Shown: positions 27,183 through 35,675 of the stretch, one piece after another
Numbering within the stretch: position 1 is the first letter of the stretch
Layout: each line of letters opens with the position of its first letter
Source of the DNA: Hydrococcus rivularis NIES-593
GTDB taxonomy: Bacteria > Cyanobacteriota > Cyanobacteriia > Cyanobacteriales > Microcystaceae
Length of the DNA stretch: 64,000 nt
Reading direction: 5' to 3'
NCBI RefSeq assembly: GCF_001904635.1
Contig: NZ_MRCB01000001.1
Span: 124,001-188,000, forward strand
The notes under the pieces: generated by a model
The model's database searches: none
Told to the model about the DNA's origin: nothing
What the model saw: only the letters and a program-made list of their open reading frames with translations
Translations under genes and position numbers: made by a program

Positions 27183-30100
27183 ATGCTTAATTCTATTGTT
27201 AAATGGTCGATCACTCAACGTTGGCTAGTGGTTATTGCTTCCATCCTCATATCTGTTTGGGGCTTTCTCGTCCTGACACAAATGCCACTCGATGTATTTC
27301 CCAACTTTGCTCCACCGCAAGTGGAAATTATGACCGAAGCCCCAGGACTTGCACCAGAGGAGGTTGAATCCCTAGTTACTCAACCGATAGAAAGTGTGAT
27401 TAACGGCACTCCCGGACTAGAAACATTGCGTTCTGCCTCAGCTGTCGGTCTTTCGTCTGTGAGAGCGACTTTTAGCTTGGATACAGAAATTTATCGCGCC
27501 CGCCAATTGGTAACGGAACGGTTGCAACAAGCACGCAGTCAACTACCGCAAGGTGTGGAAAACCCAGAGGTTCTGCCTGTTAGTTCACCCTTGGGATGGA
27601 CTGTCAAATATGCCTTTACTTCTGAAACCACTCCGATGATGGAGGTCTGGCGGATTGTCAACTGGCAAGTGAAAAACCGCCTACTTGCTGTCCCTGGCGT
27701 AAGTAATGTCGTCATATTTGGTGGGGATGAGCGTCAGTATCAAGTGCTGGTAAACCCTGATAAGCTGAAAGCGTTTAATGTTTCCCTTGATGATGTCACC
27801 AAAGCAGCACAAGCAGCCAACGCTAATGCACCAGGGGGATTTTTAATTACTCCTGACCAAGAAACTTTGGTGCGAGGGGTTGGACGGATTGAATCTATTG
27901 AACAGCTAAAGAAATCAGTAATTAAAGCCAAAAATGGCACGCCAATCCTGTTGGAACAAGTGGCGGATGTCCAAATCGGTGCAGCACTCAAACGCGGTGA
28001 TGGCAGTTTTGCGGGTAAAAAAGCGGTAATTTTGACAGTCAACAAACAGCCAGCAGCAGATACGCCAAAAGTAACGAAGGCAGTTGAGACAGCAATAGAG
28101 GAAATTCAAGTCGGTCTGCCCAAAGATGTCAAAATTACAACTACTTTCCGTCAGGAAGATTTTATCGAAGCCTCACTCAAAAACGTTGAAGAAGCTTTGC
28201 GCGATGGCACGATCATCGTCTGTGTCATCTTGATTTTATTTCTGATGAACTGGCGCACGGTGATTATTAGTTTGAGTGCGATTCCCGTGTCTTTGTTGTT
28301 GGGAATGATGATCCTGAATTGGACGGGACAAGGCATCAATACAATGACTTTGGGCGGACTTGTTGTTGCGATTGGTTCGGTGGTGGATGATGCAATTGTC
28401 GATATGGAGAATGTCTACCGCCGTTTGCGAGAAAACCAAATAGCAGGCAATCCTGTACCACCACTGCAAGTTGTTTTTAACGGCTCAGTGGAGGTGCGGG
28501 TAAGCGTACTGTTCTCGACAATCATTATTGCAGTCGTCTTTGCACCAATTTTTGCTCTTTCTGGTGTAGAAGGTCGGATTTTTACACCGATGGCTGTAGC
28601 TTATTTGCTGTCAATTGGCGCTTCTACCTTAGTAGCACTGACATTGACTCCAGCACTGTGCGCCCTTTTGCTAGTAAATCGGCGTTTACCAAGTACAGAA
28701 ACTTGGGTTGAACGACTTTCTCATCGCCTGTATCGTCCACTTTTGAAATTTTCTATTCGTCGCCCCAAGATTATTTTGACAGGTGCGATCGCTGCTTTTG
28801 TGGCTTCAACGATGATTCTACTCTCGTTAGGGCAAGTTTTTTTACCAGAATTCCAAGACCGCTCTTTGGTAATCGCCGCAGTTTTAATGCCTGGTCAATC
28901 TCTGAATGCGACTAATCAAGTAGGGATAGCGATCGAAGAAGCCCTGAAAAAAAATCCTGGGGTTGAAACGGCTCAATTGCGCTCTGGACGGGCTGTAGGG
29001 GATACTGAGGTAGCTGGTGTAAACGGGGCGGAAATAGATGTCCAACTCAGCGAGGAGGGAGGAAAAGATCGAGAAAAAACAATTGAAATGATTCGTAAAG
29101 AATTTGATAAAATTCCCGGAGTCGTTCCCAATATCGGCGGGTTCATTTCGCACCGGATGGATGAAGTGCTTTCTGGGGTACGGAGTGCGATCGCTGTGAA
29201 AATTTTTGGACCCGATTTGGAAGAACTCCGCACCCTTGGTCAACAAGTACAATCAGCTATGGGCGGTGTTTCGGGTCTAGTAGATTTGCAACTAGAACCG
29301 CAAGTACCAATTAAACAGGTACAAATTCAATTCGACCGCAATGCAGCAGCCCGCTATGGTTTAACTATTGGCGAATTGTCAGAGATAATAGAAACTGCAC
29401 TGAATGGGCGAGTCGTTTCCCAAGTATTGGAGCAACAACAAACCTTTGATATGGTGGTTTGGTTGCAAGAGAAATACCGTAACAATATTGAAATTATCGG
29501 TAATTTGTTAGTTGATACACCCAACGGACAAAAAATTCCCTTAGCCCAAGTCGCAAAAATTGACTACGGTACAGGCCCCAATACTATTAACCGCGAGAAT
29601 GTCTCTCGTTATATTGTTGTCTCCAGCAATGTGGCTGGACGTGATTTAGGTTCTGTGATTAAAGATATCCGGGACAAAGTTAAGCAAGAAGTACAATTAC
29701 CTCCCGGCTATTACATTGAATACGGCGGTCAATTTGAAGCACAAGAAGGAGCTACAAAAACTTTACTTTCGGCTGGTGGATTAGCTTTTGTCGCTATTGC
29801 AGTTCTGATTTACTTTGCTGTCAAGTCGATTCCTGCCACCATCATGATCTTGATAAACTTGCCCTTAGCCTTAGTGGGTGGAGTCATTTCCATCGCTTTA
29901 ACTGGTGGTATTCTCTCTGTAGCTTCAATGGTAGGATTTATTACCTTATTCGGCGTTGCTACACGTAATGGACTATTACTGGTTGAGAACTACAATTCTA
30001 GGATGGCAGAAGGACAACCTCTGCGACAGGCTTTGATGGAAGGGTCAGTAGAAAGGTTGGCTGCTATCTTAATGACGGCGCTATCATCGGCTCTGGGTAT

Positions 30101-30302
30101 GGCACCCTTGGTAATTGGTAGCGGAGCCGGAAAAGAAATCCTCCAGCCGCTAGCCGTTGTAGTGTTAGGTGGATTGTTTACCTCAACCGCTTTAACCCTG
30201 TTAGTGCTTCCGGCTTTGTATGTACAGTTTGGTAGATTTTTGGTGCCGAAAAAGACTGAGCCAATTATTCAGCCAGAAATTGCAGGAGAGGCAAGTTTTT
30301 AG
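27183..30302 (+). CDS. heavy-metal RND efflux pump, copy 2
   Basis: 1,039 residues with the standard RND layout (two periplasmic loops, twelve helices). The start (MLNSIVKWSITQRWLVVI) and the TM4 motif VVAIGSVVDDAIVDMENVYRR are shared almost exactly with copy 3. This VVDDAIVDxEN pattern differs from the CzcA and CusA motifs, so Zn, Co, Ni or Cu cannot be chosen. It heads an operon with a His-rich lipoprotein, DUF190 and a CDF exporter, all with short gaps. The direct-repeat operator stands 69 bp upstream. It is the likely parent of the fragment at 23338. Confidence 0.94.
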   Translation: MLNSIVKWSITQRWLVVIASILISVWGFLVLTQMPLDVFPNFAPPQVEIMTEAPGLAPEEVESLVTQPIESVINGTPGLETLRSASAVGLSSVRATFSLDTEIYRARQLVTERLQQARSQLPQGVENPEVLPVSSPLGWTVKYAFTSETTPMMEVWRIVNWQVKNRLLAVPGVSNVVIFGGDERQYQVLVNPDKLKAFNVSLDDVTKAAQAANANAPGGFLITPDQETLVRGVGRIESIEQLKKSVIKAKNGTPILLEQVADVQIGAALKRGDGSFAGKKAVILTVNKQPAADTPKVTKAVETAIEEIQVGLPKDVKITTTFRQEDFIEASLKNVEEALRDGTIIVCVILILFLMNWRTVIISLSAIPVSLLLGMMILNWTGQGINTMTLGGLVVAIGSVVDDAIVDMENVYRRLRENQIAGNPVPPLQVVFNGSVEVRVSVLFSTIIIAVVFAPIFALSGVEGRIFTPMAVAYLLSIGASTLVALTLTPALCALLLVNRRLPSTETWVERLSHRLYRPLLKFSIRRPKIILTGAIAAFVASTMILLSLGQVFLPEFQDRSLVIAAVLMPGQSLNATNQVGIAIEEALKKNPGVETAQLRSGRAVGDTEVAGVNGAEIDVQLSEEGGKDREKTIEMIRKEFDKIPGVVPNIGGFISHRMDEVLSGVRSAIAVKIFGPDLEELRTLGQQVQSAMGGVSGLVDLQLEPQVPIKQVQIQFDRNAAARYGLTIGELSEIIETALNGRVVSQVLEQQQTFDMVVWLQEKYRNNIEIIGNLLVDTPNGQKIPLAQVAKIDYGTGPNTINRENVSRYIVVSSNVAGRDLGSVIKDIRDKVKQEVQLPPGYYIEYGGQFEAQEGATKTLLSAGGLAFVAIAVLIYFAVKSIPATIMILINLPLALVGGVISIALTGGILSVASMVGFITLFGVATRNGLLLVENYNSRMAEGQPLRQALMEGSVERLAAILMTALSSALGMAPLVIGSGAGKEILQPLAVVVLGGLFTSTALTLLVLPALYVQFGRFLVPKKTEPIIQPEIAGEASF

Positions 30303-30337
30303 TTGTTAATTGACCAAAAATTGAGGAATGTAAATCA

Positions 30338-30880
30338 ATGAAATTTTTGAAACCCAGCTTCGTAATTTTAGGTAGTGTAAGCTTGCTTTTCTTAGGTGCT
30401 TGTAGTGGCAGTAATCAAGCTATAAATTCAGAGAATAAATCGGCATTAACAACAGAAACGGCTGCCAAAACTGAAATCGCAGCGAAAGATAATCACTCGG
30501 AAAATGATGGTCATTCTCATAGTAAAAATAATGCTCTTGAGCATTCCGAAGATGGTAAAGGTGAACATTCACATGGCGGTCAAGTTTTAGAGTCTGGGCA
30601 GTATCATTTGGAGTTTGTTACTGAAGCAAAGGATAATGAAACTCATTTAGATTTCTATTTAAAGAAAGGAGAAAAACATACTACAGTTTCGGATGCAAAA
30701 GTAACTGCTCAAGTTCAGCTACCTGATGGTAGTCAAAAATCGCTTCCCCTCACTTATGAAGCTAAAGAACAACATTACCATGCTGTACTTTCTGAAAAAG
30801 CAGCAGGTGAATATAAAGTTGCTATTCTTTCTGATGTCAATGGTGAAAAAGTAAACGGTCGCTTTACCTTCAAGCGATAA
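30338..30880 (+). CDS. His-rich periplasmic lipoprotein, companion of RND copy 2
   Basis: 180 residues. The signal peptide ends in a lipobox (LFLGAC), so the mature protein is lipid-anchored. A linker rich in His, Asp and Glu (HSENDGHSHSK; GEHSHGGQ) is typical of metal binding, followed by a compact beta domain (YHLEFVTEAKDNETHLDFYL to GRFTFKR). It starts 36 bp after the RND gene. A clear paralogue sits in the same position after RND copy 3 (42510). It probably buffers metal in the periplasm for the pump; the precise role is inferred. Confidence 0.8.
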   Translation: MKFLKPSFVILGSVSLLFLGACSGSNQAINSENKSALTTETAAKTEIAAKDNHSENDGHSHSKNNALEHSEDGKGEHSHGGQVLESGQYHLEFVTEAKDNETHLDFYLKKGEKHTTVSDAKVTAQVQLPDGSQKSLPLTYEAKEQHYHAVLSEKAAGEYKVAILSDVNGEKVNGRFTFKR

Positions 30881-30913
30881 TTAATAGCAAGTGGTAGCGA
30901 TAGGATAACAGTT

Positions 30914-31273
30914 ATGGTTCAACAGTACAATTACGAACCAATTAAATGGAAGGAGCTAACAATCTATATCAGTGAGTCTGATAGTTGGAAGCACCAACCA
31001 CTTCACCAAACTCTATTGGGAATCGCCCGCCAACAGGGAATAACAGGGATGACGGTGATGCGAGCAATTTCTGGATATGGCAAACATGGAATTTTTCGCA
31101 CTATGAACGAGCTAGATCCATCTATTGAGTCTTCTGTGCTACCACTTGTCATTACAGTTATTGATAGTGAAAGTGTAATAACCGAATTTTTTTCCTTGGT
31201 CAAAGATATGCTTAAAGATAAGTTTGTCACTTGTCAAAGCATAGAAATTCTTTCGCCATTAGTAACGCTTTAA
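30914..31273 (+). CDS. DUF190 (PII-like) protein
   Basis: 119 residues matching DUF190 (PF02641): KELTIYISESDSWKHQPLHQ, then GITGMTVMRAISGYGKHG and LPLVITVIDSESVI. The fold is PII/CutA-like, trimeric, and often encoded beside ion channels or transporters (for example CrcB), where it is thought to modulate them. Here it lies 33 bp after the lipoprotein gene and 11 bp before a CDF exporter, so it may regulate metal export; that is inference. Confidence 0.85.
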   Translation: MVQQYNYEPIKWKELTIYISESDSWKHQPLHQTLLGIARQQGITGMTVMRAISGYGKHGIFRTMNELDPSIESSVLPLVITVIDSESVITEFFSLVKDMLKDKFVTCQSIEILSPLVTL

Positions 31274-31284
31274 GGGCAGTATTC

Positions 31285-32199
31285 ATGTCTCACAATCACA
31301 GTCACGGACACAGCCACGAACCGACTAATTACAACCGTGCCTTCATTATTAGCGTTGCTCTCAACACTGGATTTGTTGTCATTGAAGTAATTTATGGGTT
31401 AGCTGCCAATTCCCTTGCCTTACTTGCCGATGCTGGTCACAATTTGAGTGATGTTCTAGGTTTGTTACTTGCCTGGGGAGCAAGCTTCCTCGGTCGTCGC
31501 CAACCGACACCACGCCGCACTTACGGGTTACGTCGCTCCTCGATTTTAGCAGCTCTATTAAACGCTATCCTCGTACTTGTAGCTTCTGGTGCAGTTGCCT
31601 GGGAAGCCATACAGCGTTTTGCTCAACCTAGTCCAGTATCAGGTAGTACAATTATCGGCGTGGCTGCGGTAGGTATTGCCATCAATATGGGAAGTGCCTT
31701 GATGTTTCTGCCTGGTCGTGAAAGAGACTTGAATATTAGGGGAGCCTTTATTCACTTAGTTGCTGACGCGGCGGTGTCTTTGGGTGCAGTCCTGGCTGGT
31801 ATTGCGATTGTTACCACTGGTTGGCTATGGTTTGACCCAGTTGTAAGTTTGATGATCGTTGTCGTGATTATTGTGAGTACTTGGCAATTGTTCCAAGAAT
31901 CTTTGAACTTAGTCACAGATGCAGTACCAGCAGGTATTGAACCACTTGCAGTCCGTACATTCTTAGCTGAACTTCCTGGTGTATCTAGTGTTCATGACTT
32001 GCACATCTGGGCAATGAGTACCACAGAAACAGCTCTCACTGCTCACTTAATTATGCCTACTAGAAATCCTAATGATGCTTTTTTAGTTGAGGTAAATCAA
32101 CAACTTCACGACCATTTTGGTATCGAACACACTACAATTCAGATAGAAACAGGCGATCCAAGTTATCCATGTCCTCTTGCTCAAGAAAACGTGGTTTAA
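31285..32199 (+). CDS. cation diffusion facilitator, Zn-type (CzcD-like)
   Basis: 304 residues from the ATG at 31285; an in-frame TTG at 31231 overlaps the DUF190 gene and is rejected. The N-terminus is His-rich (MSHNHSHGHSHE). Six membrane helices carry the tetrahedral site: HxxxD in TM2 (LLADAGHNLSD) and in TM5 (HLVADAAVS), the His/Asp set of Zn/Cd exporters. A cytoplasmic ferredoxin-like domain (LPGVSSVHDLHIWAMST) ends the protein. It exports Zn2+ or similar ions against protons and is the last gene of the RND copy 2 operon. Confidence 0.94.
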   Translation: MSHNHSHGHSHEPTNYNRAFIISVALNTGFVVIEVIYGLAANSLALLADAGHNLSDVLGLLLAWGASFLGRRQPTPRRTYGLRRSSILAALLNAILVLVASGAVAWEAIQRFAQPSPVSGSTIIGVAAVGIAINMGSALMFLPGRERDLNIRGAFIHLVADAAVSLGAVLAGIAIVTTGWLWFDPVVSLMIVVVIIVSTWQLFQESLNLVTDAVPAGIEPLAVRTFLAELPGVSSVHDLHIWAMSTTETALTAHLIMPTRNPNDAFLVEVNQQLHDHFGIEHTTIQIETGDPSYPCPLAQENVV

Positions 32200-32394
32200 A
32201 TCAATTTAGTACAAATAAAATGTTCTTGGCTTAATCTATTTTTAATCTTCAAAATATTTTTACTTTTAAGGCAGACAAAAAATCATCTTTTCTTATACAG
32301 CATAGAAAAAGATGATTGATCATATTAATCATTAATCACACTTTTAGGTAATGATAGATGGCTTTATGTTTTGATGTTAATTGCTCATGAAATA

Positions 32395-32495
32395 ATACCA
32401 ATTTCATTAATCTTTGCGACACATGAATAGCTGTAAGGGCGTACGTCGTACGCCCCTACCAAGCTATCTGTCGCATTCTTTTTTCAAATTGGTAT
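32395..32495. repeat. MITE-like inverted-repeat element with central palindrome
   Basis: The 311-bp gap between convergent genes holds an imperfect palindrome with termini ATACCAATTT (32395-32404) and AAATTGGTAT (32486-32495). Subterminal stretches are also roughly complementary (TTGCGACACATGAATAGCT versus AGCTATCTGTCGCATTC). In its centre is a perfect GGGCGTACG-T-CGTACGCCC (32437-32455). No coding sequence is inside. A related copy with the same terminus lies at 50160. Confidence 0.75.
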
Positions 32496-32510
32496 AAGTT
32501 AAAAATCATA

Positions 32511-32996
32511 TTATTTTAGACGAAATCCTACTGTACCTAAATGTATTGGTGTTTCACTACCTTCAAGCTTGGCAAGTAGACGGTAAACAGGTCCATTACC
32601 CAGAGTGACTCTTCTGACATTTTTGATATCAATTTCTAAGTCCGTATTAGGTGCTATGGATTCAGCAAAACTAAGGACTATGACTTTACCATTAATGCTT
32701 ACATTGGGGGTAACTTTTTTACCATTTCCATCTGTTACAACTAAATCTTTAGTTTTGTTACTCCAATTCACAACTTCTGGAACTTGAATAATTACTTGTG
32801 TTAGTGGATTACTATTTTTAGGAACGTGTATTTCAAAAGTATGTCTTACTATATCCGCACGAGTGGGAGGAAAATTATGGTGAGAATCGATATGAGGAAT
32901 ATTGGCACTATCATCATGAGCATTCGCACGGAAGTTTGTAGTAGATAAAACGGTGAGTAAAGTTATTGCAGGAATTAGAAGCAGTAATTTTTTCAT
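32511..32996 (-). CDS. secreted DUF2808 protein, copy 1
   Basis: 161 residues, signal peptide to about ANAH. The rest matches the cyanobacterial DUF2808 family: FPPTRADIVRHTFEIHVPKN, VIIQVPEVVNWSN, and SFAESIAPNTDLEIDIKNV. Three paralogues lie at 44713, 45439 and 46280. The function is unknown; these are small extracytoplasmic beta-rich proteins. Its ATG is about 60 bp from a minus-strand copy of the ATTTCA operator, and it is divergent from rppA. Confidence 0.85.
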   Translation of the reverse strand: MKKLLLLIPAITLLTVLSTTNFRANAHDDSANIPHIDSHHNFPPTRADIVRHTFEIHVPKNSNPLTQVIIQVPEVVNWSNKTKDLVVTDGNGKKVTPNVSINGKVIVLSFAESIAPNTDLEIDIKNVRRVTLGNGPVYRLLAKLEGSETPIHLGTVGFRLK

Positions 32997-33030
32997 GATA
33001 GATTTCCAATGACTTTTGTGACGTTATCTA

Positions 33031-33070
33031 TTATTAATTTTGGCTGCTGCAAATGAAATTTGGGTGAAAT
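33031..33070 (-). promoter_or_regulatory. ATTTCA direct-repeat operator and -10, upstream of DUF2808 copy 1
   Basis: On the minus strand ATTTCA-CCCAA-ATTTCA (half-sites 33070-33065 and 33059-33054) is followed 17 bp later by TAATAA (33036-33031) as a -10. The 18-base core is identical to the rppA copy at 33204, facing the other way. Confidence 0.75.
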
Positions 33071-33203
33071 TTCTCTAAAAGACACAAAACTCATCTATTG
33101 GTTCTACTAATCTTGATTATTGATATTCTTAATACAAAGTTATCTTTGTATCCGAAGCTACTTATTTGTTTTGATTTTTCAGAAATTTATTGAACTGGCT
33201 AAA

Positions 33204-33242
33204 ATTTCACCCAAATTTCATCTCACTTTGTCATGCTATATA
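33204..33242 (+). promoter_or_regulatory. ATTTCA direct-repeat operator and -10, upstream of rppA
   Basis: ATTTCA-CCCAA-ATTTCA (half-sites 33204 and 33215), then TTGTCAT and TATATA at 33237-33242, 16 bp after the second half-site. It is 93 bp upstream of the rppA ATG and implies autoregulation. Confidence 0.75.
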
Positions 33243-33334
33243 AGATGTCACTTCATCTACCAAAATTACTTTGGTAATCAAATAGCATAATGGAGTAATT
33301 AAATTAACCAATTATTAAAGTAAATTTACTGTTT

Positions 33335-34072
33335 ATGAAAGTTTTGCTAGTTGAAGATGAGCCAGATTTGGGTGCATCGATTCAGCGAAAGTTGAGTAAA
33401 GAAAGATATATTGTTGACTGGGTTTTGGATGGAAATGAAGCCTGGACTTATCTAGAACATGATTGGACTCAATATACACTGGCAATTTTTGATTGGTTGT
33501 TACCGGGAATGTCAGGCATAGAACTATGTAAGCGATTACGGGATCGGGGTGATGCTTTACCCGTGCTGATGCTAACTGCTAAAGATAGCATGGCAGATAA
33601 GGTAGCAGGACTAGATGCAGGGGCAGATGATTATTTGATCAAGCCGTTTGGCATGGCAGAACTACTGGCACGGTTGCGTGCCTTGCAACGGCGAGCTTCT
33701 TTTGGAGGCGCATCGCTTACGTCTCAGTTCCAGCCTTTACAATTGCAAGTTGGTGGACTTATCCTGGACTGCGGTAATTGTACAGTTTCTCGACAGTACC
33801 CGAATGGTGAAAATAAGGTAATTTATTTAACAAAAAAAGAGTTTCAATTATTAGAATACTTGATGAAACGTCCTAATACAGTTATTACCCGCGACCAAAT
33901 TTTAAATCATCTGTACGCCTTTAGTGCAGAGCGTGTTAGTAATGTAGTAGCAGCTCAAATCCGACTTTTGCGTCGCAAATTATCGGAATATGGTTGTGAT
34001 GGGCTAATCGAAACTGTTCCTAGTATGGGCTATCGTTTCAATCCTGGCAATGCAGATTCGACTATTTCGTAA
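33335..34072 (+). CDS. rppA: OmpR-family response regulator, RppA/NrsR-like
   Basis: 245 residues: a receiver domain (acidic pocket LVEDEPD; phospho-acceptor Asp53 in IFDWLLPG; Lys in LIKPFGMAE) and a winged-helix DNA-binding domain (LTKKEFQLLEYLMKRPN; SNVVAAQIRLLRRKL; ETVPSMGYRF). It resembles Synechocystis RppA/NrsR, which with RppB/NrsS controls nickel-responsive export genes and is also linked to redox regulation. Its 3' end overlaps the kinase gene by 23 bp, so the two are cotranscribed. The repeat at 33204 lies in its own promoter. Confidence 0.92.
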   Translation: MKVLLVEDEPDLGASIQRKLSKERYIVDWVLDGNEAWTYLEHDWTQYTLAIFDWLLPGMSGIELCKRLRDRGDALPVLMLTAKDSMADKVAGLDAGADDYLIKPFGMAELLARLRALQRRASFGGASLTSQFQPLQLQVGGLILDCGNCTVSRQYPNGENKVIYLTKKEFQLLEYLMKRPNTVITRDQILNHLYAFSAERVSNVVAAQIRLLRRKLSEYGCDGLIETVPSMGYRFNPGNADSTIS

Positions 34073-35450
34073 GACTCGCTGGCAATTGGCTACCTGGTAT
34101 GCGGTAGCTATGGCTCTGATTCTATCCTTATGCGGTTTCGTGGTTTACGAGGTAATCATTGATGCTTATGTGGCTTCTATCAACCGGGAACTGGAATCGG
34201 TAGCAGGTACACTACATGATGTAATTGAACCAACTTTGAAACAACCTGGTATTACAGAGCCAGTTTTCCAGCAGGTTTTACCAAATATTTGTTTAGCCCA
34301 GTCTAGTTGTCCTACCCAAAATATCCTGAGTCACAGTCAAAGCACCCATAATGAACACGGCATTTTTAGTACTGTATACAAAGAGAAGCAATATTACATC
34401 CGTTTTGTAGATGGTTCAGGACGATTAATTGCAGTGGCAGGTTTCCAACCTGATGAATTGCCACCGACTGTACAAACCCAAGTGTGGCAAGTAGTCAAAG
34501 ACTTGCAAGGTAATCGTTACAGTCAAAAATCTCTACTGCTGCACACTCAAGATAATCAAGATTGGGGCTATATTCAGGTAGGGCGTAATTTAAATGACCT
34601 GGATAGTCGTCTGGCTGCTTTGAAGTTAATTTTGGCGGTGGGATTGCCAATTACGGTATTGTTAGTTGGCGGTTCCAGTTGGTGGCTGGCAGGGTTAGCA
34701 ATGCGGCCAATTGACTCTTCGTATAAACAAATGCAACAGTTTACGTCTGATGCCTCTCATGAGTTGCGTACTCCTCTTGCAGCGATTAATGCAACGGTAG
34801 AAACTTTATTTGATATGGAGTATCTGTCTGAGGAGGCGCGAGATATTTTGGCATCTATTCAACGTCAGAATCATCGATTAGCTGAACTAGTTCAGGATAT
34901 GCTGTTACTGTCTCGATTGGAACAGCAAATGTTAGCGACACAACAAATACATTGCTGTCTGAATATTTTGATTAATGACCTGATAGAAGAATTTTCAGCG
35001 TTAGCGGCTGCGGCTTCTTTGCAGCTAACATCTTTGGTGTTATGCCAAGAGTTTTTATACGTGATGGGAGATGAAGATCAACTGTTGCGTGTGCTTTCTA
35101 ATCTAATTGCCAATGCTATTCAATACACCCCTGCTGGCGGTTATGTAACTGTTATCCTCAAACGCAGCAACGGTAATGCTGTAATTGAAGTTCAAGATAC
35201 AGGTATTGGTATTGCATCGCACGAACAAAAGCGGATTTTTGACCGTTTTTACCGAGTGAATAGCGATCGCTCGCGTAGTACCGGTGGCTCTGGATTAGGA
35301 CTAGCGATCGCTCAGGCAATTGTTCAAGCTCATAGAGGTAGTATACAGATGCAAAGCCAAATTGGTAAAGGTAGCACTTTCATCGTTCACTTACCCTTGA
35401 CAGACGAAGCGATCGCTCGTGTTGTACTGAGGGATCTGGATTTGGGTTAG
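34050..35450 (+). CDS. rppB: sensor histidine kinase, RppB/NrsS-like
   Basis: 466 residues. Two membrane helices (about 13-35 and 190-215) frame a periplasmic sensor of about 155 residues that contains two Cys (NICLAQSSC) and a His-rich stretch (SHSQSTHNEHG), plausible metal ligands. The link to the kinase is short, without a full HAMP. The H-box is SDASHELRTPLAA, the N-box NLIANAIQYTP, and the G-boxes DTGIGI and GGSGLGLAIA. It should phosphorylate the RppA encoded just upstream. The likely signal is a divalent metal or periplasmic redox state, inferred from the family and neighbours. Confidence 0.9.
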   Translation: MQIRLFRKTRWQLATWYAVAMALILSLCGFVVYEVIIDAYVASINRELESVAGTLHDVIEPTLKQPGITEPVFQQVLPNICLAQSSCPTQNILSHSQSTHNEHGIFSTVYKEKQYYIRFVDGSGRLIAVAGFQPDELPPTVQTQVWQVVKDLQGNRYSQKSLLLHTQDNQDWGYIQVGRNLNDLDSRLAALKLILAVGLPITVLLVGGSSWWLAGLAMRPIDSSYKQMQQFTSDASHELRTPLAAINATVETLFDMEYLSEEARDILASIQRQNHRLAELVQDMLLLSRLEQQMLATQQIHCCLNILINDLIEEFSALAAAASLQLTSLVLCQEFLYVMGDEDQLLRVLSNLIANAIQYTPAGGYVTVILKRSNGNAVIEVQDTGIGIASHEQKRIFDRFYRVNSDRSRSTGGSGLGLAIAQAIVQAHRGSIQMQSQIGKGSTFIVHLPLTDEAIARVVLRDLDLG

Positions 35451-35512
35451 CGATTCCAGGGCGTAGCGCTTCGCTATCGCGCAAGCAATTGAGAATTGAA
35501 TACTCTCCTAAA

Positions 35513-35540
35513 AAATATAGTATAAAAAAATACTGTATTT
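35513..35540. promoter_or_regulatory. AT-rich inverted repeat between rppB and mntH-like gene
   Basis: Arms AAATATAGTAT and ATACTGTATTT (one mismatch) around AAAAAA. In the 225-bp spacer it could be an operator for the Nramp gene 135 bp downstream or a weak terminator for rppAB. A separate GC-rich palindromic repeat lies just after the rppB stop (about 35460-35485). Confidence 0.35.
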
Positions 35541-35675
35541 ATAAGTGGTAAGACAAGGTTTTTACTTTTGAAATCTTGAGGAGATTAATATTCATGCCAG
35601 ATTTTTTCAAATAATGAGAAGAATATGAAAAAATAAATTATGAAAAGAATATGAGAATATTTTATAGCAAAGTAA

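Noticed and set aside
32437-32455. Palindrome GGGCGTACG-T-CGTACGCCC as a stand-alone operator
   Set aside because: It is central to a MITE-like inverted-repeat element between convergent genes, where an operator has no gene to control.
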